Shown: one piece after another, positions 1 through 8,370 of the stretch
Layout: the number at the start of each line of letters is the position of its first letter
Position numbering within the stretch: position 1 is the first letter of the stretch
Source of the DNA: Planococcaceae bacterium UBA3378
GTDB taxonomy: Bacteria > Bacillota > Bacilli > Bacillales_A > Planococcaceae
DNA length: 20,493 nucleotides
Assembly (NCBI GenBank): GCA_002359075.1
Contig: DEQA01000059.1
Coordinates: 1 to 20,493 of the forward strand
Reading direction: 5' to 3'
Notes under the pieces: model-generated
Told to the model about the DNA's origin: nothing
Database searches by the model: none
What the model saw: the letters and a program-made list of their open reading frames with translations, nothing else
Made by a program: the position numbers and the translations under genes

Positions 1-17
1 GAAAACATTCCCTCTAG

Positions 18-50
18 CAAAAAGAGCCGCCTCGAAACGAAGCGGCTCTC
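18..50 (-). terminator. Rho-independent terminator of the BMP transport operon
   Basis: On the minus strand an 8-base arm (AGAGCCGC, complement at 42-49) pairs with GCGGCTCT (complement at 23-30) around an 11-base loop, and a run of five T (complement of 19-23) follows. It lies about 57 bases past the stop of the last permease gene and closes the five-gene operon starting at 5760. Confidence 0.85.
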
Positions 51-106
51 AACTTGCTGTAAGTTGTTGTGTGTACGTATTTTCTTTGTTTTTCTGAGAA
101 GAGCAA

Positions 107-1066
107 TCAGCGTTTTCCTTTAATATAAGGGACACCTGATGCTTTTGGTGCTGTCGCTTTTCCAATAAATCCGGCTAACGCTAAAATCGTTAAGACATAC
201 GGCAGAATTTGCAGTATTACAAGCGGAATGTCCTGGATATACGGAATAGAACTGCCGCCATTACTCAATGTTTGCGCTAGACCAAAGAATAAAGCTGCGC
301 CTAACGTACCTAGTGGATTCCATTTACCAAAGATCATTGCTGCAATCGCAATGAACCCTTGCCCTGTAATTGTTGTAGCTGAGAAATCCAGCGGAATCGT
401 TTGGGCAAATACTGCACCGCCGACGCCGGCTAATGCACCCGAAATTAAAACAGCAATGTACCGTGTTCTTGTTACATTGATCCCCATCGTATCAGCAGCC
501 ATAGGATGTTCCCCTACTGAGCGAAGACGCAGACCAAATGGCATTTTGTAAATAACAAACCAAGCACCAATCGCGACGATAAAGGCTAAAATAGAGACAC
601 TATATACATCATGGAACAGTAACGGGCCAATGAACGGTATATCCGATAAATATGGTATTTCAAAGCGGCGAATCGGCGCTTCAATCATATCCGTTTGGCC
701 TTTTTGATAAATCAGCTTCACAAGGAATACCGTCAGTGCCAATGCCAACAGGTTAATGGCAACCCCGATAACTGTTTGGTCGGCACGGAATGTAACTGCC
801 GCTACTGCAATGAGCAGAGAGAAGATAGCGCCGGCTACAAGAGCTGCCAATATCGCCACCCATATTACATTGTGTCCGAATGTATCATAATACTCCAGAT
901 TAACATAAATACCTGTGAATGCACCGATGACCATGAGCCCTTCTACTCCTAGCCCAATAACACCTGAGCGTTCCGAGAACAACGCACCAATCCCCGTAAA
1001 AATTAGTGGCGTGGCGTAAAAGATGGCTGAAGGGATAATAAAATATAATACTTCTAAAAAGCTCAT
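107..1066 (-). CDS. ABC transporter permease, BMP-type nucleoside importer (NupQ-like)
   Basis: This 319-residue inner-membrane permease is one of two channel subunits of a BMP-lipoprotein-dependent ABC importer. Hydrophobic helices run through almost the whole chain. The loop around residues 180-215 (LRSVGEHPMAADTMGINVTR) is the conserved cytoplasmic coupling region that contacts the ATPase in the BPD_transp_2 (RbsC/LivH-like) family. The ATG start has a clean GGAGG eight to nine bases upstream, inside the end of the preceding gene; one base separates the two genes, so translation is probably coupled. Family members of this length carry guanosine or other nucleosides (NupQ of B. subtilis). 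Substrate is inferred from family and operon layout, not from the sequence alone. It is the last gene before the terminator at 18-50. Confidence 0.93.
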   Translation of the reverse strand: MSFLEVLYFIIPSAIFYATPLIFTGIGALFSERSGVIGLGVEGLMVIGAFTGIYVNLEYYDTFGHNVIWVAILAALVAGAIFSLLIAVAAVTFRADQTVIGVAINLLALALTVFLVKLIYQKGQTDMIEAPIRRFEIPYLSDIPFIGPLLFHDVYSVSILAFIVAIGAWFVIYKMPFGLRLRSVGEHPMAADTMGINVTRTRYIAVLISGALAGVGGAVFAQTIPLDFSATTITGQGFIAIAAMIFGKWNPLGTLGAALFFGLAQTLSNGGSSIPYIQDIPLVILQILPYVLTILALAGFIGKATAPKASGVPYIKGKR

Positions 1067-1067
1067 C

Positions 1068-2114
1068 TTATTTCGCCTCCTTCTTCTTACTCATTTTTTC
1101 TAAAAACACTCGAATGATATAGCCTGAAGCTACAAAGAAGATAATTAACGCGATAATGATGGAGACGATTTCTTCCGGAATACCGGCTGCGTTCGGCATA
1201 TTTAAAGCACCATATTTCAGAGAACCAAATAATGACGCACCGAATACTACTCCAAGAGGTGTATTCGCACCTAGTAACGCAACAGCAATCCCATCGAATC
1301 CAATCCCTGACATAGCGGCTTTAATGGAAACATTTTGATACGTTCCAAGCGCCTCCATTGCCCCTGCAAGACCAGCAAAAACACCGGAAATTGTCATAGC
1401 TAGAATGATATTTTTCTTTACGCTCATCCCCGCATATTCTGCCGCGTTTTGGTTAAAGCCAACTGCTTTTAATTCGTAACCGCGTGTTGTTTTTTCAAGA
1501 ATAAACCACATTAGCAGCACCATAAGCACTGCCACAACAATCCCTAAGTGCATGCTTGAATTGTCTGTAATATCACGGAGCCACTGCCAGCGTAATGTAG
1601 CTGTTTCGGCTACAGTTTCTGTTTTATAGCCTCCGTCTGTAATCTGCTTAATGATGGCGTTCATCACATAAAGTGCCGTATAGTTCAGCATGATAGAAGA
1701 AATAACTTCATGCACATTGAACCGTGCCTTCAAAAAGCCGACAAGAAATGCCCAAAAGGCACCGGCTGCCGCTGCAGCAAGCAACGCTAGTGGCAAGTGG
1801 ATAATACGCGGCAGATCAACCGCATAACCTACCCATGCTGCTGCTAACCAGCCCATTAATAACTGTCCTTCAACACCAATATTAAATAGACCTGTACGGA
1901 ATGCAAATGCAACCGCTAAACCGGCTAAAATGTACGGAGTGATTTGGCGAATTGTATTCCCGATTGAATAGGCATCTCCAAAAATACCTTCCCATAAAGC
2001 AATATATCCCTGTACCGGATCGTAGCCGCTGACAAGCATAACGATTGCCCCTACTATTAAACCAATAATAATGGATATAACAGGAACGAGTATGTTAACT
2101 ACACGATTGCTCAT
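1068..2114 (-). CDS. ABC transporter permease, BMP-type nucleoside importer (NupP-like)
   Basis: This 348-residue membrane protein is the second permease of the importer. It opens with a hydrophobic segment (residues 6-29) and continues with about eight to ten predicted helices. The stretch TRGYELKAVGFNQNAAEYAG near residues 210-230 is the conserved cytoplasmic loop of the family, and FRTGLFNIGVEGQ near residues 72-84 is a hallmark of BMP-linked permeases. The tail is lysine-rich and cytoplasmic. The ATG directly abuts the stop codon of the ATPase gene, with GGGAGG about nine bases upstream. It probably forms a heterodimer with the 319-residue permease next to it. The substrate, probably a purine nucleoside, is inferred. 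Confidence 0.93.
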   Translation of the reverse strand: MSNRVVNILVPVISIIIGLIVGAIVMLVSGYDPVQGYIALWEGIFGDAYSIGNTIRQITPYILAGLAVAFAFRTGLFNIGVEGQLLMGWLAAAWVGYAVDLPRIIHLPLALLAAAAAGAFWAFLVGFLKARFNVHEVISSIMLNYTALYVMNAIIKQITDGGYKTETVAETATLRWQWLRDITDNSSMHLGIVVAVLMVLLMWFILEKTTRGYELKAVGFNQNAAEYAGMSVKKNIILAMTISGVFAGLAGAMEALGTYQNVSIKAAMSGIGFDGIAVALLGANTPLGVVFGASLFGSLKYGALNMPNAAGIPEEIVSIIIALIIFFVASGYIIRVFLEKMSKKKEAK

Positions 2115-3653
2115 CTAGTCGTTCCCTCCCTTTTTTGTTTGCTTAAGCTGTTCGCCGGCCATTAATAAACCAAGCTCCTGTTCTGTTGTATCTTTCGGCA
2201 GTACTGTATCCATAATTGTCCCATCATAAATAACGGCGATACGGTCTGACACGTTCATAACCTCATCTAATTCAAACGAAATTAATAGGACCGCTTTCCC
2301 TTTATCACGCTGTTCGATCAGGCGTTGGTGAATAAATTCAATCGCCCCCACATCCAAACCTCGCGTCGGCAATGCAGCAATTAACAATTCCGGATTCCGG
2401 TCCACTTCACGTCCGATAATCGCTTTTTGCTGATTACCACCAGAAAGTGCACGGGCAGGCGTCATTTCCCCTTGCCCAGTCCGCACATCATACTCTTCGA
2501 TGATGCGGCATGCTATTTCATTTACTTTCTTGTAATTCATAACACCTTTTTTAGAAACCGGCTCCTGATAATACGTTTGAAGAACGATATTATGGCCAAT
2601 TGGGAAATCCAATACTAATCCATGTTTATGACGGTCCTGCGGAATATGGCCGATACCCGCCTCTGTAATTTTCCGGGGCTTCAGACCGGTAATATTTTGG
2701 CCGTTCAGTGTAATCGTACCGCTCTTTACGCCGCGCAGCCCTGTAATTGCCTCAATCAGCTCTGATTGACCATTTCCATCAATCCCTGCTATCCCGACAA
2801 TTTCACCTTTTCGCACTTGTAGATTAAGCCCTTTTACTTTATCTACACCGCGGTAATCCGTTACATACAGATTTTCAATGTTAAGTGCCACTTCTTTAGG
2901 CTGCGGCTCCTTTTTCACTGTTTTGAAAGACACTTGACGTCCAACCATTAATTCCGCAAGCTGATTTGGATTTGTTTCGGCAGTCACTACTGTACCGATC
3001 CCTTCACCTTTGCGAATAATCGTTACACGATCGGATACTTCCATAATTTCCTTCAATTTATGCGTAATGATAATGATAGACTTTCCTTCTTTAATCAATA
3101 AACGCATAATCGCCATTAGCTCGTCAATTTCCTGTGGCGTTAATGAAGCAGTAGGCTCATCAAAAATTAAGATATCCGCCCCTCTATAAAGCGTTTTCAA
3201 AATTTCCACGCGCTGCTGCATACCGACAGAAATATCTTCAATTTTTGCATATGGATCGACATCTAGATGGTAACGCTCAGACAGCTCCTTAATTTTTTTC
3301 GCTGCTGCTCTGATATTTACGGCACCGAATTTTGTCGGCTCGCTGCCTAAAATAATGTTTTCAGTAACCGTAAAGTTTTCCACTAGCATAAAATGCTGGT
3401 GGACCATCCCGATGCCGAGGTCATTCGCTACATTCGGATCGGTAATTTTCACTGTTTTCCCACGTACTTTAATCTCTCCGCCTTCCGGTTGGTACAACCC
3501 GAAAAGTACGTTCATCAAAGTGGATTTTCCTGCACCATTTTCACCAAGCAGTGCATGAATCTCTCCTTTTTTAAGTTGGAGGGTGATATTATTATTAGCT
3601 ACGAAATTACCGAACTCTTTGCGGATTCCAAGCATCTCAATCACGTATTCCAA
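2115..3653 (-). CDS. ABC transporter double ATP-binding protein (NupO/YufO-like)
   Basis: This 512-residue cytoplasmic protein carries two fused nucleotide-binding domains and powers the importer. The first domain has Walker A GENGAGKST (about residues 37-45), an SVGMQQR signature and Walker B LIFDEPTASL. The second has the degenerate GIDGNGQSE P-loop and an LSGGNQQK signature followed by LPTRGLDVG, as is normal in the RbsA/YufO type, where only one site hydrolyses fully. I chose the TTG at 3653. AAGGGAG lies eight bases before it, and the protein then begins MEYVIEML, like its relatives. The in-frame GTG at 3662 would overlap the ribosome binding site. It is separated from the upstream lipoprotein gene by 238 bases of structured sequence and abuts the downstream permease. 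Confidence 0.92.
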   Translation of the reverse strand: MEYVIEMLGIRKEFGNFVANNNITLQLKKGEIHALLGENGAGKSTLMNVLFGLYQPEGGEIKVRGKTVKITDPNVANDLGIGMVHQHFMLVENFTVTENIILGSEPTKFGAVNIRAAAKKIKELSERYHLDVDPYAKIEDISVGMQQRVEILKTLYRGADILIFDEPTASLTPQEIDELMAIMRLLIKEGKSIIIITHKLKEIMEVSDRVTIIRKGEGIGTVVTAETNPNQLAELMVGRQVSFKTVKKEPQPKEVALNIENLYVTDYRGVDKVKGLNLQVRKGEIVGIAGIDGNGQSELIEAITGLRGVKSGTITLNGQNITGLKPRKITEAGIGHIPQDRHKHGLVLDFPIGHNIVLQTYYQEPVSKKGVMNYKKVNEIACRIIEEYDVRTGQGEMTPARALSGGNQQKAIIGREVDRNPELLIAALPTRGLDVGAIEFIHQRLIEQRDKGKAVLLISFELDEVMNVSDRIAVIYDGTIMDTVLPKDTTEQELGLLMAGEQLKQTKKGGND

Positions 3654-3678
3654 TCTACTCACTCCCTTAGGCCCATTT

Positions 3679-3708
3679 ATATAAAATAGTAATAATAAAT
3701 TAACACAA
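3679..3708 (-). promoter_or_regulatory. Possible weak promoter before the ABC ATPase gene
   Basis: Minus strand TTGTGT (3703-3708) and TTATAT (3679-3684) are 18 bases apart, directly downstream of the palindrome at 3709-3736. The predicted start would leave only a few bases before the ribosome binding site, so this is a weak call. It could give the ATPase and permeases expression of their own. Confidence 0.25.
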
Positions 3709-3736
3709 GAAAGATTTTTTGTACAAAAAATCTTTC
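3709..3736. repeat. Perfect 28-base palindrome between BMP gene and ATPase gene
   Basis: The arm GAAAGATTTTTT (3709-3720) is followed by GTAC and then the exact complement AAAAAATCTTTC (3725-3736). Because GTAC is self-complementary, the whole 28 bases are palindromic. As RNA it would fold into an AU-rich stem; as DNA it could bind a dimeric protein. No clean U-tract follows on the minus strand, so it is not an obvious terminator. Confidence 0.8.
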
Positions 3737-3839
3737 ATCTATTAATTTTTTCATAGGAAAAGAGGACCAGAAACCTCTCTGTAAGTATAACGCTTACATT
3801 TCGAATTGTTCGAATCTTCCAATTCTAACGATAGAGTAT

Positions 3840-3875
3840 AAAATCACCATAGAGGAAAAATCCTCTATGATGACT
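3840..3875 (-). terminator. Terminator-like hairpin just after the BMP lipoprotein gene
   Basis: On the minus strand CATAGAGGA and TCCTCTATG form a perfect 9-pair stem closed by a four-T loop (complement of 3848-3869). Six more pairs including two wobbles extend it, and a short TTTT follows. It starts about 17 bases past the stop. The weak U-tract suggests partial termination or protection of the upstream message, which would give more binding protein than ATPase and permease. That role is inferred. Confidence 0.55.
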
Positions 3876-3891
3876 GTTGTAGAAATAATGA

Positions 3892-4980
3892 TTATTTTTC
3901 TGGTGTTTCTGAAACTGTGATTTCACCAGAAGCGATTTTCGCTTTATACTCTTCTACCACTTTTAAAACATCCTCTGGAATCGCACCGCGGGAATCAGCA
4001 AGACCAACACCATCTTCAGCTAAACCGTAAACAAGTGTTTCGCCGCCTGGGAACTCACCGGCTTTTGCACGATCTGCTACGTCTTTAACAGCAGCACCTA
4101 CGCCTTTTAGCATTGAAGTTAACGTTACGTTGTGTGTATCATCAACACGGCCTTCGTCATATTGGTCAGCATCTACACCGATTACCCAAATGTTTGCATC
4201 AGGGTTTTTCGCTTTACGTTCTTTTGCTTCAGAGAATACACCGTTACCTGTTGCACCTGCTGCATGGAAGATGATGTCTACTCCTGAAGAGTACATAGCG
4301 TTAGCAGTGATTTTACCTTGTTCCGGTTTATCAAATACACCTGTAGATTTAACTTGGATTTCGATATCCGGGTTTACTGCTTTTGCCCCTTGCACGAAAC
4401 CTGCTTGGAAGCGCTCAATTACTGGAATTTCTGCACCGCCGACAAATCCGATTTTGCCTGACTCAGACATTGATGCCGCTACAACACCTGCAAGGAAGGC
4501 ACCTTCTTGCTCTTTGAACAGGATAGAAGCTACGTTAGGCGCATCTACTGAAGAGTCAATGATCGCGATCTTTTGATCAGGATTTTCACTTGCGATTTCA
4601 GAAATTGCATCATCCATCATGTATCCTACACCAAATACTAGGTCAAAGTCACGACGAATTAAGTTGTTTAGGTTTGAATTGTAGTCAGCGTCTGACTTAG
4701 ATTGTAAGTAATCAAACCCGCCGTTACCTTTTTTCAGGCCATTATCAGCGCCCCACTCTTGGATTCCTTCCCAAGCTGATTGGTTAAATGATTTATCATC
4801 TACACCACCAACGTCTGTTACCATAGCTAGTGTTAATTCGCCGCCAGCTTCTTCATTCCCTTTGTCGCCAGCTGTATCGTTGTTTGAAGTGTCTTTGTCC
4901 TCGTCGCTGCCACATGCTGCCAAAATAGCGCCAGCTGCTACTACAGATGAGATTAATAAACCAAATTTACGTTTTTTCAT
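3892..4980 (-). CDS. BMP-family substrate-binding lipoprotein (NupN/Med-like)
   Basis: This 362-residue extracytoplasmic binding protein presents the substrate to the ABC importer. Residues 1-22 are a lipoprotein signal peptide with basic start MKKRK, a hydrophobic core and lipobox LAAC; Cys23 would carry the lipid anchor. An acidic, flexible linker (residues 24-46) leads to the PF02608-type BMP domain, marked by VTDVGGVDDKSFNQSAWEG near residue 55 and the segment GVGYMMDDAI. Family members bind purine nucleosides such as guanosine, adenosine or inosine, so a nucleoside is the likely cargo; no residue seen here settles which one. The ATG follows a GGGGGG-type ribosome binding site. It lies 51 bases after the GntR gene with no clear promoter between, so both are probably co-transcribed. 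Confidence 0.93.
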   Translation of the reverse strand: MKKRKFGLLISSVVAAGAILAACGSDEDKDTSNNDTAGDKGNEEAGGELTLAMVTDVGGVDDKSFNQSAWEGIQEWGADNGLKKGNGGFDYLQSKSDADYNSNLNNLIRRDFDLVFGVGYMMDDAISEIASENPDQKIAIIDSSVDAPNVASILFKEQEGAFLAGVVAASMSESGKIGFVGGAEIPVIERFQAGFVQGAKAVNPDIEIQVKSTGVFDKPEQGKITANAMYSSGVDIIFHAAGATGNGVFSEAKERKAKNPDANIWVIGVDADQYDEGRVDDTHNVTLTSMLKGVGAAVKDVADRAKAGEFPGGETLVYGLAEDGVGLADSRGAIPEDVLKVVEEYKAKIASGEITVSETPEK

Positions 4981-5031
4981 TAGTGAGTCCCCCCAAAGGA
5001 ATGTTTTAATTAGCAGGAAAAATACGTTGTT

Positions 5032-5760
5032 CTACACCCGTTTACGAACTACATGGAAGCTGAATTTATCAGCCCGGAAGTAGTTCTTTGAATACAGTAC
5101 TAACCGGTCATTGTCATCGTAATGTAGCTGCTTCAGTACGAGCAATGCCGTTTCTGGCCCGCATTTTAAAATGGGCGAAACCGTTTCATGGTAGCCGATC
5201 GGATCAATATATGTCACCGCGTATGCTACTCGCAGGTTCCCTGATTTCTCAAGGGCCGAAAAAATGGATAAATCTTCGTTTTTCAGAAACTGTTGCGGCA
5301 AATAGCTGGACGGTACTCTATCAATACAATAGACAACCGGTTCGCCATCTGCTGTTCTTACACGTTCAATCGTGATTACATTGTCATCAATGTCGGTTTG
5401 GAATCGACTCAGGTCGTCTTCAGTAGGTTCTTCTTCCTTCGCACTCATAAAGATAGTCCCCGGCTCCATTCCAGCTTTTTCAATCATGGAAGATACACTC
5501 GAAAGATGCTCAATCCCCGATGTGAAAACTGGTTTTGGATTTACAAATGTCCCTACACCATGACGACGTACGATAACGTTTTCCTCTTCCAATAGCCGCA
5601 ATGCTTCCCTTAAGGTAGCACGGCTTACTCCAAGTGATTTGGATAGTTCGAATTCGGATGGAAGCTTTTCATTTTCATGATAGACTCCCTTTTCGATATC
5701 CGATTTTAACCGGTCAATCACCTGCAAGTATAAATGACGATGATCAGTTTTAATTGTCAC
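5032..5760 (-). CDS. ymfC: GntR-family regulator with UTRA domain (YmfC-like)
   Basis: This 242-residue transcription factor has an N-terminal winged helix (about residues 10-75; LPSEFELSKSLGVSRATLREALRLLEEENVI is split here by the recognition helix at SRATLREAL). Residues 95-235 form a UTRA ligand-binding domain of the HutC type. The GTG start has GGTGG seven to ten bases upstream. In B. subtilis the gene after spoIIIE is the GntR gene ymfC, so position supports the name. Here it heads the BMP transport operon, so it probably senses the imported compound or a derivative and controls the operon. A promoter (5827-5854) and a 14-base inverted repeat (5784-5797) directly upstream suggest autoregulation. 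Ligand is unknown. Confidence 0.9.
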   Translation of the reverse strand: MTIKTDHRHLYLQVIDRLKSDIEKGVYHENEKLPSEFELSKSLGVSRATLREALRLLEEENVIVRRHGVGTFVNPKPVFTSGIEHLSSVSSMIEKAGMEPGTIFMSAKEEEPTEDDLSRFQTDIDDNVITIERVRTADGEPVVYCIDRVPSSYLPQQFLKNEDLSIFSALEKSGNLRVAYAVTYIDPIGYHETVSPILKCGPETALLVLKQLHYDDNDRLVLYSKNYFRADKFSFHVVRKRV

Positions 5761-5783
5761 TTACACCACCACCAAAATTAGAG

Positions 5784-5797
5784 ATCAGACATCTGAT
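5784..5797. promoter_or_regulatory. Candidate GntR operator in the leader of the transport operon
   Basis: ATCAGA-CA-TCTGAT is a perfect inverted repeat of two 6-base arms with a 2-base centre. It lies about 30 bases downstream of the predicted -10 box and 24 bases before the GntR start. Size and place fit a roadblock-type GntR dimer site. Binding is inferred. Confidence 0.45.
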
Positions 5798-5826
5798 GTA
5801 CAACAATTCCTACTAATTCGTTGATT

Positions 5827-5854
5827 AATATAACACTTTTATTTAATTATGCAA
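5827..5854 (-). promoter_or_regulatory. Sigma-A-type promoter of the GntR-BMP-ABC operon
   Basis: Minus strand TTGCAT (5849-5854) and TATATT (5827-5832) are separated by 16 bases in an AT-rich stretch between spoIIIE and the GntR gene. Transcription would start near 5820, leaving a leader of about 60 bases that holds the inverted repeat at 5784-5797. Confidence 0.6.
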
Positions 5855-5956
5855 ACACATTTTCAAAAAAAAATTATATAGTAAATCCTACTTTTTTTCT
5901 AACAGGCTAAAAATCGCCACAATTACATCATACTATTTTTTCGCTCTATTCTGTGA

Positions 5957-8224
5957 TTATTCGATCATGGCTTTAGTCACAAGAACTTGTCTTGGTCTAC
6001 TGCCATCCGGCGGACTAACGACACCTCTCATCTCCATCTGGTCCATAATACGCGCTGCTCTTGCATAGCCAATACGGAATTTACGTTGCAGCATGGATAC
6101 GGAGGCACTTTGCATCTCAACGACCATTTGTACGGCTTCATCATACAATGCATCCTTTTCTTCTGACATTTCCTGCACCGGCTCATCTGTCGGGATCATT
6201 GCTTCTTCATATTGTGCCTTTTGCTGGGAAATCACATAATCCACCACTGTCTGCACTTCGGTATCCGATAAAAATGCACCTTGTACTCGTGTCGGCTTTG
6301 AGGCGCCTGCTGGAAGGAAGAGCATATCCCCCCGCCCTAGCAGCCGTTCAGCTCCTCCCATATCCAGGATGGTACGGGAATCAATGGCACTTGATACAGC
6401 AAAGGCTATTCGTGAAGGAATATTCGCTTTGATGATACCGGTAATAACATCCACCGAAGGCCGTTGAGTAGCTAAAATAAGATGGATACCGGCAGCCCTT
6501 GCCATTTGGGCAAGACGGGTAATCGCATCCTCCACTTCTCCCGGTGCCACCATCATCAGATCGGCCAACTCGTCCACGATTACGACGATATACGGAAGCT
6601 TCGGTTGCTTGTCTTCGTTTTCCTTATTATGGGTGTCGACATGTTCATTATAGCCTTCTATATTCCGTGTCCCTGTATGTGAGAATAAGTCATAGCGGCG
6701 CTCCATTTCTGACACAACTTTTTGTAATGCCTGTGCTGCCTTCCGTGGATCCGTCACAACAGGGGCGAGGAGATGAGGAATGCCATTATAAACATTTAAT
6801 TCCACCATTTTCGGGTCAATCATCATCATTTTTACTTCATGCGGAGCAGCCCGCATTAAAATGGACACGATAATGCCATTAATACAGACCGATTTCCCGC
6901 TTCCCGTCGATCCTGCTACAAGTAAGTGCGGCATTTTATTCAGCTCAGCAAGCTTAGCTTGTCCAGTAATATCACGGCCAAACCCTATAAGAAGCTTGGC
7001 ATCGGGACGATTATTTTCCTTTGCTTCTAACACTTCACGTAATGTTACAATTGCCACTTCACTGTTTGGCACTTCAATACCGATCGCCGATTTGCCGGGA
7101 ATCGGCGCCTCAATCCGTATATCTTTTGCGGCTAATGCCAATGCTAAATCATCCTGTAAGCCAACGATTTTACTTACCTTCACGCCAACATCTGGTAGAA
7201 TTTCATACTTCGTCACAGCAGGACCAAGATGAACCTGCATAACCCGCGCTTTGACGCCAAAGCTATGAAATGTCTGCTCCAATTTTTTGGCATTTGCCTG
7301 GATGACGCTGTATTCCCCGCTTTGGTCATGTTCAGGAGGAGGATTTAACAGCTGGAAGGGAGGTAACGTATAAAGAGCATTTTCGGCCGTACTTTCTACA
7401 GAAACAACCATATCTCCTGCTATTTCCGGCTCCTCCTGCGGCTTCACTTTTTCCTCACTGCGCTTCATCACATTTTCCGTAAAAGCAGAAATAACAGGTT
7501 CTGAATACTCTGCCCGTTCTTCCTCTACCGTTGCGACCGTCTCTTCGGGCTCTCGGTTGGCTCTTGTACGTTTGGGGCGTGCGGTGGGCTTTTTCCCTTT
7601 ACGCCGCTTAAGCTTTAACTGCATGCTTGGGCCCTTTTCGATTAAGATCGGTACGAGTGCCTTACCGGTAATTAATATAACCCCGATAAGAAACAGAACA
7701 AATGCTGCAATTTTAGCCCCGGAAGCATCAAATAAAATATGGAACATACTAAACAACAGGGCTCCGACCATTCCTCCTCCAAGTGAGTCTCCGCGGTTGG
7801 CAATCCCTTCTGCCTCAATTAAAATGCGCCATGTTTCACGGAGTACAGAATCAGTTAACAAAAGATTGGCCTGATGCAGCTGCTCAAAAAGAATCGAGTG
7901 GCTGAACACGGTAAAGCTTGCCAAAATACATAACAATCCGATGACCATTCGGTTTGTCAGCCTCACCCCACGTCGTCTTACCATCAGCATACCTGCCACA
8001 AACACACAAAGAAACGGAACAAAGAAATGCAAATTGCCAAGGAAGAACATCGAGACGGTTTCCACAAGCCTTCCCACTACACCCATTTCAAAAAATGAGA
8101 TCATCGCAAACGCAATAAGTACAATACCGATAATTTCATATGCTAACGGATGAAGTTCCTTACTGCCTTTACTCTTTGCTTTCGTTTGTCCTTTCTCTCT
8201 CTTCTTACTTTTCTTCTCAGCCAT
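5957..8224 (-). CDS. spoIIIE: DNA translocase SpoIIIE/FtsK family
   Basis: This 755-residue septum-bound motor pumps chromosomal DNA into the forespore. Residues 1-25 are lysine-rich; hydrophobic segments at about 27-47, 60-82, 93-110, 152-165 and 170-195 anchor it in the membrane. A charged linker (about 205-280) leads to the motor: Walker A GSTGSGKS at 438-445 and Walker B VVIVDE ending at Asp551-Glu552. The last 65 residues (from about 690) form the gamma winged helix that reads polar DNA motifs (RKFRIGYARAARIMDQME). Length is close to B. subtilis SpoIIIE (787). ATG start with AGGTG eight bases upstream. Position between rnjB and a ymfC-like gene matches spoIIIE rather than sftA. No convincing terminator follows it. 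Confidence 0.94.
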   Translation of the reverse strand: MAEKKSKKREKGQTKAKSKGSKELHPLAYEIIGIVLIAFAMISFFEMGVVGRLVETVSMFFLGNLHFFVPFLCVFVAGMLMVRRRGVRLTNRMVIGLLCILASFTVFSHSILFEQLHQANLLLTDSVLRETWRILIEAEGIANRGDSLGGGMVGALLFSMFHILFDASGAKIAAFVLFLIGVILITGKALVPILIEKGPSMQLKLKRRKGKKPTARPKRTRANREPEETVATVEEERAEYSEPVISAFTENVMKRSEEKVKPQEEPEIAGDMVVSVESTAENALYTLPPFQLLNPPPEHDQSGEYSVIQANAKKLEQTFHSFGVKARVMQVHLGPAVTKYEILPDVGVKVSKIVGLQDDLALALAAKDIRIEAPIPGKSAIGIEVPNSEVAIVTLREVLEAKENNRPDAKLLIGFGRDITGQAKLAELNKMPHLLVAGSTGSGKSVCINGIIVSILMRAAPHEVKMMMIDPKMVELNVYNGIPHLLAPVVTDPRKAAQALQKVVSEMERRYDLFSHTGTRNIEGYNEHVDTHNKENEDKQPKLPYIVVIVDELADLMMVAPGEVEDAITRLAQMARAAGIHLILATQRPSVDVITGIIKANIPSRIAFAVSSAIDSRTILDMGGAERLLGRGDMLFLPAGASKPTRVQGAFLSDTEVQTVVDYVISQQKAQYEEAMIPTDEPVQEMSEEKDALYDEAVQMVVEMQSASVSMLQRKFRIGYARAARIMDQMEMRGVVSPPDGSRPRQVLVTKAMIE

Positions 8225-8322
8225 TCAAAACACCTGCTTTCTTTTATAAAGGACATATATTTTCCCAATTCCTTGTATCTGTCTTTGACATAACAAGTGT
8301 ATTGGGAACCAAGGATAAAGTG

Positions 8323-8366
8323 AAAAAGGATTTTCTTTCAGCTGCACGAGCGAAAGAAAATCCTTT
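8323..8366 (-). terminator. Strong hairpin terminator after rnjB
   Basis: A perfect 15-base stem (AAAGGATTTTCTTTC at 8325-8339 against its complement at 8352-8366) encloses a 12-base loop that can add three more pairs. On the minus strand it starts four bases past the rnjB stop and runs into a T-rich tail (complement of 8323-8327). It separates rnjB from spoIIIE. Confidence 0.75.
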
Positions 8367-8370
8367 AGTC

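Noticed and set aside
4130..4576. 148-residue plus-strand ORF inside the BMP gene
   Set aside because: Opposite-frame shadow of a well-recognised gene without a ribosome binding site.
5761..5956. Purine riboswitch before the transport operon
   Set aside because: A nucleoside importer could have one, but I see no conserved purine aptamer core; only a promoter and an inverted repeat.
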